Assembly: GCF_023715685.1 (NCBI RefSeq)
Contig: NZ_JAMBOQ010000024.1
Span: 1 to 9,976 of the forward strand
Direction of reading: 5' to 3'
Length of the DNA stretch: 9,976 nt
DNA from: Priestia aryabhattai
GTDB taxonomy: Bacteria > Bacillota > Bacilli > Bacillales > Bacillaceae_H
The notes beneath the pieces are model-generated. The model was given only the letters and a program-made list of their open reading frames with translations. It made no database searches and had not been told where the DNA came from. Shown one piece after another: positions 1-5,175 of the stretch (the first letter of the stretch is position 1; every line of letters begins with the position of its first letter). The position numbers and the translations under genes are program-made.

Positions 1-38
1 AACGGTTCCGCCGAGGGTTCTTTTTCCGGAGTATGCAG

Positions 39-122
39 CTTTTTATACATCCTTGATATAACGCTGATTATCCAAGGCTTAAGTAGCAGAAAAATGTATA
101 AAAAGCGCACCTTTTATACATA
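39..122. repeat. Nested inverted repeat with a third arm copy
   Basis: CTTTTTATACAT at 39-50 is perfectly complementary to ATGTATAAAAAG at 94-105, and a third copy of the core (TTTTATACAT) follows at 112-121. Between the arms sits a shorter imperfect dyad, CCTTGATA near 51 against TATCCAAGG near 69. No gene overlaps it. It could be a protein-binding or recombination site or a single-strand origin; nothing visible decides which. Confidence 0.5.
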
Positions 123-141
123 TGCTAAACACTTCAAATAA

Positions 142-169
142 TTGATTTTATATGCAAATATGATATATT
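142..169 (+). promoter_or_regulatory. Promoter for candidate small RNA 1
   Basis: TTGATT (142-147) is followed after 16 bases by TATATT (164-169), and a TGA just before the -10 makes it an extended -10 promoter. No open reading frame follows before the terminator at 213-248, so the product would be non-coding. Confidence 0.45.
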
Positions 170-175
170 AAAGAT

Positions 176-256
176 CAGACTATTTTTACAAATTTCAACG
201 TAACCCAAAATAGAAGCAACCTCGCTTGCCAATTGTCGAGGTTGCTTCTTTTATTT
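176..256 (+). ncRNA. Candidate small RNA 1
   Basis: This is the span from the expected start of the promoter at 142-169 to the U-tract of the terminator at 213-256, about 80 nt. It contains no ATG and no ribosome site. The 3' half is a 12-bp stem, GAAGCAACCTCG (213-224) with CGAGGTTGCTTC (237-248), followed by TTTTATTTTT. The target is unknown. It could instead be a stray promoter plus the terminator of a gene left of the window. Confidence 0.4.
213..256 (+). terminator. Intrinsic terminator
   Basis: The arms GAAGCAACCTCG / CGAGGTTGCTTC pair over 12 bp around a 12-nt loop and are followed by a T-rich tail on the + strand. Confidence 0.8.
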
Positions 257-289
257 TTAAAACTTGTCATACAAATTTTGATTTCCATC

Positions 290-318
290 TTCACAATCAA
301 AAAAGTTTGTGATATAAT
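290..318 (+). promoter_or_regulatory. Strong sigma-A-type promoter for candidate small RNA 2
   Basis: TTCACA (290-295) is one base from the -35 consensus. It is followed after exactly 17 bases by a perfect TATAAT (313-318) preceded by TGA (extended -10). It is one of the best vegetative promoters in the window and points into a gene-free stretch ending at a terminator. Confidence 0.65.
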
Positions 319-324
319 TCACAT

Positions 325-418
325 ATAAAGATATCCATAATGAACTAACACACTCTTGAATGTAAAGTAGAAAAAGCTATTTCACTCCAATGCCAATACG
401 ATTGAAATAGCTTTTTTT
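325..418 (+). ncRNA. Candidate small RNA 2, convergent with the mob operon
   Basis: A transcript from the promoter at 290-318 would start near 325 and stop at the terminator at 371-416, about 93 nt. The only ATG codons run into a stop almost at once. Its 3' end converges on the minus-strand mob and small-peptide transcript, and the shared terminator hairpin would be the overlap. This layout is known from Bacillus type I toxin-antitoxin pairs such as txpA/ratA and bsrG/SR4. Coordinates are inferred, not measured. Confidence 0.5.
371..417. terminator. Bidirectional terminator
   Basis: AAAAAGCTATTTCA and TGAAATAGCTTTTT form a long stem with T-rich tails on both strands. It would end the + strand small RNA and the minus-strand mob/small-peptide transcript. 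Confidence 0.8.
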
Positions 419-438
419 ATATGGTTATAACTATACTT

Positions 439-552
439 TTACTTATCAGTAAAACCGTAGTTATAAGCATTTAACAGTAGATATACGGTATAACTAGTCA
501 CACAAGCAAAGATAACAAGTAAAGCGATCATTTTTAGTTTGTTCAACTTCAT
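439..552 (-). CDS. 37-aa single-pass membrane peptide downstream of mob
   Basis: This short ORF starts with ATG at 552, ten bases beyond the mob stop at 562-564, and ends with TAA at 439-441. The peptide begins MKLNKLKMIALLVIF and continues with a hydrophobic stretch to about residue 27, then a polar tail ending TDK. Three lysines before one transmembrane helix suggest an N-in membrane protein. The ribosome site is weak (AAGAAG), so translation is probably coupled to mob, and a terminator follows at 371-417. I do not recognise the family. Size and charge resemble type I toxins or plasmid-borne small membrane proteins, and a convergent small RNA would fit the toxin reading. That function is inference; the reading frame, spacing and hydrophobic helix are direct observations. 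Confidence 0.55.
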   Translation of the reverse strand: MKLNKLKMIALLVIFACVTSYTVYLLLNAYNYGFTDK

Positions 553-561
553 TTCTTCTTT

Positions 562-1980
562 TTATCTTTCTAGTTCTTGGTCCTGGCGCTTCGATTGCTT
601 TCCAATACCACCCACATATTGAAAAAATGAAATCTGCTTCATCTTCTCAACATTCTTATCAATCCAATTCAAGGCTTTTTCCTTCCAGGCTTTCAATGTT
701 TTATTCTCTTCTTGTAATTCATGAACCTGCTGATTCGCTTTATCAAGCTCTTCTTTTGGCACATAATTCTTTATATAACCAAGATTCATCTTCGTTAAGC
801 TCTCATTCACTTCATTTGCCTGTACAAGCTCTTTTTTCGTTTTCTCATGTTTCTGCTTCTCAATTGTTAAATCATCGCTGAGAGAGCTTATATGAGCTAC
901 ATATTGTGTATCTAGTTCTCTCTTAACCTCATCTTTAACGTTTTCCTTTTGTTCAGCTGAAAAATCACGCACTAGCTTCTGACGCATTTGTTTTTTTGCC
1001 TTCTCTACTTCGCCATCTTGATGCGCCACGTATATTTCTAATTCTTGCCTTGTCTCGCTCAAATCATGCTTTAATGCCTTATTCTCTTTTTCATAGCGAT
1101 CTACCTCATGACTCAGCGCATGTGTACGCTCATGCTCGGCCGCCAATGTTTGTTGCAGCTCTTTTGTTAGACTGATGAGCTCATGAAAAACTGCTTCTTC
1201 CACTTTGACTTTGGAACCCATGACTGTCTTGGGCGCCTCAAAGTCAATAGGTTGGCTACACAGTTCTTCAATACGTTTCTCACTACGTATCTCAACAGGT
1301 GGTGCTGTTTTAAGCTCAACGAAACTATCTATTCTTTGAATCTCTTTTTCCTTATAAGCCACTTGTTTTTCCAGCTGCTTTAGCTCTTTTTGTCGTTCTT
1401 TTTTCTTAAACTCATGAACGCTTTTATGCTGCAGCTCGCTCGGCTCACCACGCTCAATGTCGTAACCACGTTTGTTCATGTAGTTGTGAAAATCATCCTG
1501 AATTCTACGAATCTTCGTTTTACCATGGAAGTAATCTTTCGCCGCCAAGCGTCGATCCTCCGTGATGGGCACAAAACCCACGTGCATATGTGGCGTAGAC
1601 TCATCGTTATGTACCGTGGCGTATAAAATGTTCTGCTGACCATACTTACCAGAGATATGGTCAAGCGCTGCTTCAAAATATTTTCGCTGCTCGTCTGGCG
1701 ACATCGCATGCATGTATTCCGGGCTAGCCGACACAAAGAACTCTGCCACCAGGACCGCATCATTCCGAATTTTTCGTTTCACACGCGTGGCCGTCATCTT
1801 CTTAATTTCTTCGTGATACTTAATTTTGTCCTCATTCACAAAATCATAGTTGAGCATCGTTCTGCTTGAATCGATGTCTTTATTTTTACTCTTCTCGCCC
1901 TCCCGTTGATTGTGTTTCTGGATCCCCAATATTGCGTCTTTGTGGAACTTTTGCATGCGGATAATCCCGTATTTCGCCAT
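562..1980 (-). CDS. mob: MobV-family relaxase (Mob/Pre plasmid mobilisation protein)
   Basis: The relaxase nicks one strand at oriT, stays bound to the 5' end and guides plasmid transfer when a conjugative element supplies the mating pore. At 472 aa it is of usual MobV length. Motif I is HNQREGE at residues 23-29, where His23 corresponds to the catalytic His22 of pMV158 MobM. Motif III is HNDESTPHMH at 124-133, the metal-binding HxDExxPHxH signature. The region from about residue 195 to 440 is charged and heptad-like (long coiled coil), typical of the C-terminal dimerisation and membrane-association part. The start is supported by GGGGGA at 1988-1993, 7 bases upstream. The oriT and promoter lie just upstream, and a 37-aa membrane peptide follows ten bases after the stop. 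The gene appears intact. The window shows no type IV secretion genes, so the plasmid is mobilisable rather than self-transmissible as far as can be seen. Confidence 0.95.
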   Translation of the reverse strand: MAKYGIIRMQKFHKDAILGIQKHNQREGEKSKNKDIDSSRTMLNYDFVNEDKIKYHEEIKKMTATRVKRKIRNDAVLVAEFFVSASPEYMHAMSPDEQRKYFEAALDHISGKYGQQNILYATVHNDESTPHMHVGFVPITEDRRLAAKDYFHGKTKIRRIQDDFHNYMNKRGYDIERGEPSELQHKSVHEFKKKERQKELKQLEKQVAYKEKEIQRIDSFVELKTAPPVEIRSEKRIEELCSQPIDFEAPKTVMGSKVKVEEAVFHELISLTKELQQTLAAEHERTHALSHEVDRYEKENKALKHDLSETRQELEIYVAHQDGEVEKAKKQMRQKLVRDFSAEQKENVKDEVKRELDTQYVAHISSLSDDLTIEKQKHEKTKKELVQANEVNESLTKMNLGYIKNYVPKEELDKANQQVHELQEENKTLKAWKEKALNWIDKNVEKMKQISFFQYVGGIGKQSKRQDQELER

Positions 1981-2017
1981 CCCTCAATCCCCCATTTCGA
2001 CCACTGTTCATGGGTCC

Positions 2018-2046
2018 AGCATACCACAACTTTAGATTTGGTGTAA
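2018..2046 (-). promoter_or_regulatory. mob promoter overlapping oriT
   Basis: On the minus strand TTACAC (2041-2046) is followed after 17 bases by TATGCT (2018-2023), with a TGG extended -10. The -35 lies inside one arm of the oriT hairpin, so relaxase binding at oriT would be expected to repress its own gene, as described for pMV158 mobM. Confidence 0.5.
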
Positions 2047-2059
2047 CGCACTACACCAA
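2038..2059 (-). other. oriT: MobV-type origin of transfer (oriT)
   Basis: The arms TTGGTGTA (2038-2045) and TACACCAA (2052-2059) are perfect complements around a 6-base loop. On the minus strand the centre reads TAGTGCGTTA, matching the TAGTGNGTTA nick-region core shared by MobV origins such as those of pMV158 and pUB110. It lies 58 bases upstream of mob, the usual place. Confidence 0.85.
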
Positions 2060-2082
2060 TTTTTCATCTTCGATAAAATTGG

Positions 2083-2316
2083 GAGCGCGCTCTACGAGGT
2101 GAGCGGTCGGAATTCCTCCCTGTGTTTGGCGGAGCCAAAAAGAAAAAAGACATCCTTCACGGATGCCCTTTTTCTTTAAGACCGTGGACGCTGTCCACCA
2201 CCTGCCAAAGGGAAGCCCCTTTGGAATGGCTCCTACAAACACCCCCAACCCCCTCAACCTTTGAGGGGGCTCCCTCGCCGGTTGGCGTCAAACAAACGCA
2301 GTTGTTTGAGTGCCAA
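2083..2316. repeat. GC-rich array of consecutive hairpins next to oriT
   Basis: Seven separate dyads follow each other: GAGCGCGCTC (2083-2092); TTTGGC/GCCAAA (2125-2139); CATCC/GGATG (2151-2165), flanked by A-rich and T-rich arms like a terminator; GTGGAC/GTCCAC (2184-2198); CCAAAGGG/CCCTTTGG (2205-2224); CCCCCTCAA/TTGAGGGGG (2249-2269); and TTGGC-TCAAACAA with its complement (2282-2316). The block is far richer in G+C than the flanking DNA, and frames across it do not look coding. It could be a single-strand origin, an oriT accessory region or a terminator stack. From about 2320 to 2498 I see no gene and no strong site. Confidence 0.6.
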
Positions 2317-2498
2317 GAGGGTCTGGGTCTGGTGCGTCTATCAACTCCTTAAATTCTCGACCTGACGGTCTTGCGATTTACCGTTGACAGACCTTCAATA
2401 TTCATTCACATATCTTTGGTTGGTTGATGGATAGAATAGCCGGGTATCTATGTTACAGTAAAAGTAGTTCCACAAAAGGGCAACCATATAAAAATCCA

Positions 2499-2555
2499 GT
2501 GCTTAGGTAAACCGGAATGATCTGAAATCATCTCGGTTTACCTAAGCACCTTTTT
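2499..2555. terminator. Strong bidirectional terminator downstream of arr
   Basis: A perfect 16-bp stem (2499-2514 with 2534-2549) and an inner ATGAT/ATCAT stem are followed by TTTTT on the + strand and by ATTTTTATA on the minus strand. It would end arr transcription, which runs leftward from 3045. Confidence 0.85.
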
Positions 2556-2628
2556 AAATCTTGCTTATAATGATAAATTAGTTAAGCCTTTAATTGGGCA
2601 TTCATTTGGAGTTTTAATAATGTGAGAA

Positions 2629-3045
2629 TCAATCGTATATTATATTTTTTCCTTCTTCACTTAACTTTTTTAAAGATGTAAGCATATGATTTATTTCTTC
2701 ATCGGAATGTCTTTCCCATGAACCTAATTCAGCTACTATCTTCAAGGGAGATTTAGATCTATAAGAACGTGTTGGGTTTCCAGGGAATTTTTTATCAGTT
2801 AAATTCGGATCATTTTCAAAATCGCCCAATGGTTCTACAATATAAATTCTCTCTTTTGAATTAGATCTTGCTAATTCAGCACCCCATTTAGCAGCGTTTA
2901 ATGTTCCAGTGAAATAGATATGGTTAGATTTTTTATCCTGATAATTGGATAAGTACAACGGTTCAAGCAGGTCTCCAATTTTCAGTTCTGCTTTAGTACC
3001 ATGAAAAAACGGACCAGGATCTAAGACATTTTTTTTGTCATTCAT
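2629..3045 (-). CDS. arr: Rifampin ADP-ribosyltransferase (Arr)
   Basis: Arr inactivates rifamycins by moving ADP-ribose from NAD+ to the antibiotic's ansa-chain hydroxyl, giving rifampin resistance in the cytoplasm. The 138-aa product carries the family pattern throughout: FFHGTKAELKIGDLL at residues 13-27, HIYFTGTLNAAKWGAELA at 42-59, and YIVEPLGDFENDPNLTDKKF at 68-87 followed by PGNPTRSYRS. His15, Tyr44 and Asp79 fall where the catalytic His19, Tyr49 and Asp84 of the Mycobacterium smegmatis enzyme lie. Length matches the family (about 140 aa) and there is no frameshift. AAGGGATG at 3053-3060, 7 bases before the ATG, supports the start. A strong terminator follows at 2499-2555. No integron or insertion sequence flanks it, unlike the Gram-negative arr cassettes. 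Activity is inferred from conserved residues. Confidence 0.93.
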   Translation of the reverse strand: MNDKKNVLDPGPFFHGTKAELKIGDLLEPLYLSNYQDKKSNHIYFTGTLNAAKWGAELARSNSKERIYIVEPLGDFENDPNLTDKKFPGNPTRSYRSKSPLKIVAELGSWERHSDEEINHMLTSLKKLSEEGKNIIYD

Positions 3046-3188
3046 ATAGCCACATCCCTTATATTTTTAGACTTGCGTATAACAGTATAAGGCAGGACAT
3101 GATTGAAAAAACAGTCTATAAATAATCCCCATATAGGGTTATAATATAAGTAGAGACTAAGATGTTATCGGAAACAAACCATCTAAAT

Positions 3189-3222
3189 AAAAAAGACTGC
3201 TAAATATCTAGCAGTCTTTTTT
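3189..3222. terminator. Bidirectional terminator
   Basis: AAAAAAGACTGCTA (3189-3202) and TAGCAGTCTTTTTT (3209-3222) are perfect 14-base complements around a 6-base loop, with T-runs on both strands. It overlaps the last base of the stop codon of the gene at 3222-3761. Confidence 0.85.
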
Positions 3223-3761
3223 CACTTCCAAAATTCCCACCACTTCTTTTTCTTTTCTTCACTCGCAGCAATAAGTTTTTGAGTTTCTTGCATTCCTCTA
3301 ACAGCATCTAAAAGTTCACGATCCCTATTATCTAATTTCTTTGAGATATATTCATCTCTTTGTTGAATTTGCTTCAGTAATTCTTGGTTAAATTTCATTT
3401 GCTCTTCTTTAAAATCTTCAAATTGTTTTAGTAACTGCTCATACTGTTGTGTCCCCTGATATGTCGTTAATTTCTCTGTGTCACGGTCTGACATATCATC
3501 TTCGCCAACCGTTGATATTACTGCATTTATAGCCTGATCTAGTGACATATCAGGGTGCTTTATTAATTCTCTAATTTTACGTAAAACAATCACATCATTA
3601 TCAAAAAAACCTCTGTGGCCCAACTCATTTTTATGAATGTGGTACCCTGCTTTTTCAAGCATCTGAGCATACTTTCGAACAGTCGTATTTTGTATCGCTA
3701 AAAGAGTAGCGACTTCCCTTGCTGTATAAACCTTTTGTTGCTTCTTTATATCGCCTGACAT
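3222..3761 (-). CDS. MerR-like HTH protein with DUF3967-type C-terminus (plasmid DNA-binding protein)
   Basis: The first 70 or so residues form a MerR-like DNA-binding domain (YTAREVATLLAIQNTTVRKY, then a wing with GHRGFF). A charged coiled coil follows (about residues 105-160), then a Lys/Trp tail, KKKKWWEFWK. This architecture, seen in many Bacillus plasmid proteins annotated DUF3967 or RacA-like, suggests DNA binding by the N-terminus and oligomerisation or membrane contact by the rest. Roles in plasmid segregation, replication control or autoregulation are plausible but unproven. I chose ATG 3761 (179 aa): AGGGGG at 3771-3776 lies 9 bases upstream, whereas an in-frame TTG at 3768-3770 touches that site directly. 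A 10-bp inverted repeat spans the start. The terminator at 3189-3222 ends the unit. Confidence 0.8.
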   Translation of the reverse strand: MSGDIKKQQKVYTAREVATLLAIQNTTVRKYAQMLEKAGYHIHKNELGHRGFFDNDVIVLRKIRELIKHPDMSLDQAINAVISTVGEDDMSDRDTEKLTTYQGTQQYEQLLKQFEDFKEEQMKFNQELLKQIQQRDEYISKKLDNRDRELLDAVRGMQETQKLIAASEEKKKKWWEFWK

Positions 3762-3797
3762 ATCACACAACCCCCTGCTATGTCCTATGATATGTCA
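3756..3797. promoter_or_regulatory. Inverted repeat over the start of the MerR-like gene (candidate operator)
   Basis: TGACATATCA at 3756-3765 and TGATATGTCA at 3788-3797 are perfect complements, 22 bases apart, on either side of the ribosome site; a partial third copy (TATGTCC) starts at 3779. The spacing and the overlap with start codon and ribosome site suggest autorepression by the MerR-like product. Confidence 0.5.
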
Positions 3798-3821
3798 TTC
3801 GATATATAAAAGAAAAGTTCC

Positions 3822-4258
3822 TTCTAAAAGGTGATTTAAACTTACCTTTTAGAATTACGTGGCCGCCTTCGTTTTGGGGTGTGAGGCTGGCTTTTAAAAT
3901 AGTGTAGATGCATGTTGAAAAACAACTAAGACTTGGACAGTTGCTCTGGCGGTTCGGCAGGTATAATGGCCGTCGTAAGCCGAGCATCTTTAACTTCGTT
4001 TTGGGTATGTTCGGCTTGGCGATATAACCATTCCTGCCGAAATTTGAAACGCAAGGAGAAAAGAGTGGAGATTTTTTAAATGATTTTCTTAAAAAATACT
4101 ACTCGAACCTTGTGTTTCAAATAGCTATTTAAGTTTTATAGTTTTAACGAAAAAAGTATAAAAAGACCCTTGCAATTCTATCAGCGAATTGCTATTTAAT
4201 AGAGAGTGAGAAGAGGATACCTTTTCAATACACCTTTAACCCTTGTTATTAAAGGGTT
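3822..4258. other. Gene-free, hairpin-dense region: candidate replication origin
   Basis: No credible gene lies between 3798 and 4361. In order it holds: TTCTAAAAGGT and its complement (3822-3832/3844-3854); a large nested hairpin with outer arms at 3953-3969 and 4028-4041 and inner arms at 3977-3987/4007-4017 (one wobble); a second nested hairpin with arms at 4043-4056/4108-4121 and 4071-4079/4089-4097; the palindrome AAATAGCTATTT (4119-4130); GCAATTC/GAATTGC (4172-4192); and AACCCTT/AAGGGTT (4238-4258). Such density next to a rep-like gene fits an origin, either double-strand, single-strand or a structured control RNA. I did not see a TAGCGT (CS-6) primer-stop motif here. Confidence 0.5.
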
Positions 4259-4267
4259 TTAAGGACT

Positions 4268-4321
4268 TTTCATATGTATTGAGTTCAAGACAGTTTAGTA
4301 TTGAACTCAATACATATGAAA
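4268..4321. repeat. Perfect 21-bp inverted repeat
   Basis: The left arm (4268-4288, beginning TTTCATATGTATTGAG) and right arm (4301-4321) are perfect complements over 21 bases around a 12-base loop. Neither side has a T-run directly after the stem, so it is not a standard terminator; the rep-like gene's own terminator lies next to it. It may be part of the origin or a recombination or protein-binding site. Confidence 0.75.
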
Positions 4322-4333
4322 TTAACTAGAAAA

Positions 4334-4361
4334 TAAAAAAAGCCCTCTCTACGAGAGAACT
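4334..4361 (-). terminator. Terminator of the RepL-like gene
   Basis: On the minus strand GTTCTCTC pairs with GAGAGGGC around GTA (4342-4360, two wobbles), then seven T's. It begins directly after the stop codon at 4362-4364. Confidence 0.8.
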
Positions 4362-4940
4362 TTAAGTTAATCTAACTGGTAATTTTTTTAATTCTTTAGA
4401 TCTTTTTTTAAACATAGTTTGTAAAGTCTCGTTTATATTATCACGATCTCCACATAAAATAATGTTTGGATTTATATATAAAGCATACATTTTAGCATTA
4501 AGACCGTCTCTTCCAGATTCAAATTTTCCCATAATCCCTTTATCAATTAATTGCTTTATTAATCTATTAGCATTAGTTCGACTCATTTTCAAAGCTTCTG
4601 CAAGCTCTGTTTGAGTCATAGGGATTTGCTCTCTAGCTTTTATATCTTGTACTAGACAATTTGAACGGAACCCAATAAACCCTAGAATCTTATTTAAAAA
4701 CATAATTTCTTCATTTTTCAAGACATCATTTTGAATCAAATAAAGCCAATTCTCCTGAATAATTTGAGCAAATTTTGCTTTGTTTTTAACTTTTGTCTCA
4801 GGTACTAATTTCATTTTCCCTGCATTTGCTTTAGCTTGCAGTTGATTTGCTAAATCTAATTCTTCTTGTGTTAAAACCTTTGAATTTTCAATATCTCTTA
4901 ATCTAGCTTTTCTTTCAGCTGCTTCTAATGCTTTTTCCAA
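4362..4940 (-). CDS. Winged-helix plasmid protein, RepL/MarR-like (candidate replication initiator or regulator)
   Basis: A charged N-terminal helix (about residues 1-35) leads to a winged helix-turn-helix: MTQTELAEALKMSRTNANRL, then IKQLIDKGIMGKFESGRDG. The following MYALYINPNIILCGDRD resembles the segment after the wHTH of Firmicute RepL proteins (TGTYEMNPFLFGRG in the gene at 8114), so I place it loosely in that group. Such proteins are often annotated only as MarR-family regulators. I prefer TTG at 4938-4940 as start (192 aa): GGAGGA (4948-4953) sits 7 bases before it. The upstream ATG at 4953-4955 overlaps that site and has no ribosome site of its own. Upstream lie a 15-bp dyad and a candidate antisense RNA, both typical of rep leaders; downstream lies the origin-like region. 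A role in replication is inferred from context. Confidence 0.65.
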   Translation of the reverse strand: MEKALEAAERKARLRDIENSKVLTQEELDLANQLQAKANAGKMKLVPETKVKNKAKFAQIIQENWLYLIQNDVLKNEEIMFLNKILGFIGFRSNCLVQDIKAREQIPMTQTELAEALKMSRTNANRLIKQLIDKGIMGKFESGRDGLNAKMYALYINPNIILCGDRDNINETLQTMFKKRSKELKKLPVRLT

Positions 4941-4964
4941 CTTTAATTCCTCCATTTTTTTGTG

Positions 4965-5030
4965 GAAGGAACTAACCTTATTGTGTTAGAATACATTTAT
5001 AAAGTTATGTAGTTGAAGGTTAATTCCTTC
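4965..5030 (-). promoter_or_regulatory. Stem in the leader of the RepL-like gene
   Basis: GAAGGAACTAACCTT (4965-4979) and AAGGTTAATTCCTTC (5016-5030) pair over 15 positions. In minus-strand RNA the single difference becomes a U-G wobble, so the helix stays intact in the mRNA sense; in + strand RNA it is a C-A mismatch. The stem ends 11 bases before the GGAGGA ribosome site. It could be a translation-control hairpin or a paired DNA operator. Confidence 0.5.
4984..4992 (+). promoter_or_regulatory. Extended -10 promoter for candidate antisense RNA
   Basis: TGT precedes TAGAAT (4987-4992), an extended -10 element on the + strand; no good -35 is visible. It would drive transcription against the rep-like gene's leader towards the + strand terminator at 5049-5085. 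Confidence 0.35.
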
Positions 5031-5086
5031 TTAATATTTTTTTAGAAGAAGTCCTCCGAGTCGGCGAAAACTTGAGGGCTTTTTCT
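4999..5086 (+). ncRNA. Candidate antisense RNA to the rep-like leader
   Basis: No + strand gene exists near here, yet AAGTCCTC (5049-5056) and GAGGGCTT (5074-5081) form an 8-bp stem followed by T-rich sequence on the + strand only; on the minus strand an A-run follows, so it cannot be a terminator there. A + transcript of about 88 nt would also contain the hairpin GAAGG-TTAATT-CCTTC (5015-5030). An antisense RNA over the leader of a rep gene is the usual copy-number control of many Gram-positive plasmids (pT181, pIP501). Ends are inferred. Confidence 0.45.
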
Positions 5087-5106
5087 TATGTCTAATTTTC
5101 TACCAA

Positions 5107-5137
5107 ATCCTACATTTTTGCAAACCCTATTTGTCAA
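5107..5137 (-). promoter_or_regulatory. Possible promoter of the RepL-like gene
   Basis: A perfect TTGACA on the minus strand (5132-5137) is followed after 19 bases by TAGGAT (5107-5112); a 17-base spacing would give only TGTAGG. Transcription from here would carry the whole structured leader. A second option, TTAACC with TATAAA near 5000-5022, would give a short leader. Confidence 0.35.
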
Positions 5138-5146
5138 ATAACAAAG

Positions 5147-5175
5147 AAAACTCACCTTAAATGTAGGTGAGTTTT
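5147..5175 (-). terminator. Terminator of the HTH/RHH gene
   Basis: AAAACTCACCT (5147-5157) and AGGTGAGTTTT (5165-5175) are perfect complements around a 7-base loop, with T-rich sequence after the stem on the minus strand. It abuts the TAA of the gene at 5176. Confidence 0.8.

Noticed and set aside
478..496. TATACGGTATA followed by ACTAGT, very like the dyad after unit B
   Set aside because: It lies in the coding sequence of the 37-aa peptide and has no hairpins or terminator of the unit family beside it; left as possible coincidence.
627..1869. Several frames of 66-95 codons opposite or overlapping the relaxase gene
   Set aside because: All lie inside the mob coding region in other frames and show no ribosome site or domain; mob itself is unmistakable.
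2051..2352. Open frames on both strands (2051-2257 minus, 2122-2352 plus)
   Set aside because: They run through a stack of hairpins, lack ribosome sites and have unnatural composition; chance openings in GC-rich non-coding DNA.
3778..3987. 69-codon minus-strand frame upstream of the MerR-like gene
   Set aside because: It overlaps an inverted repeat and part of a large hairpin, has no ribosome site and no recognisable pattern.
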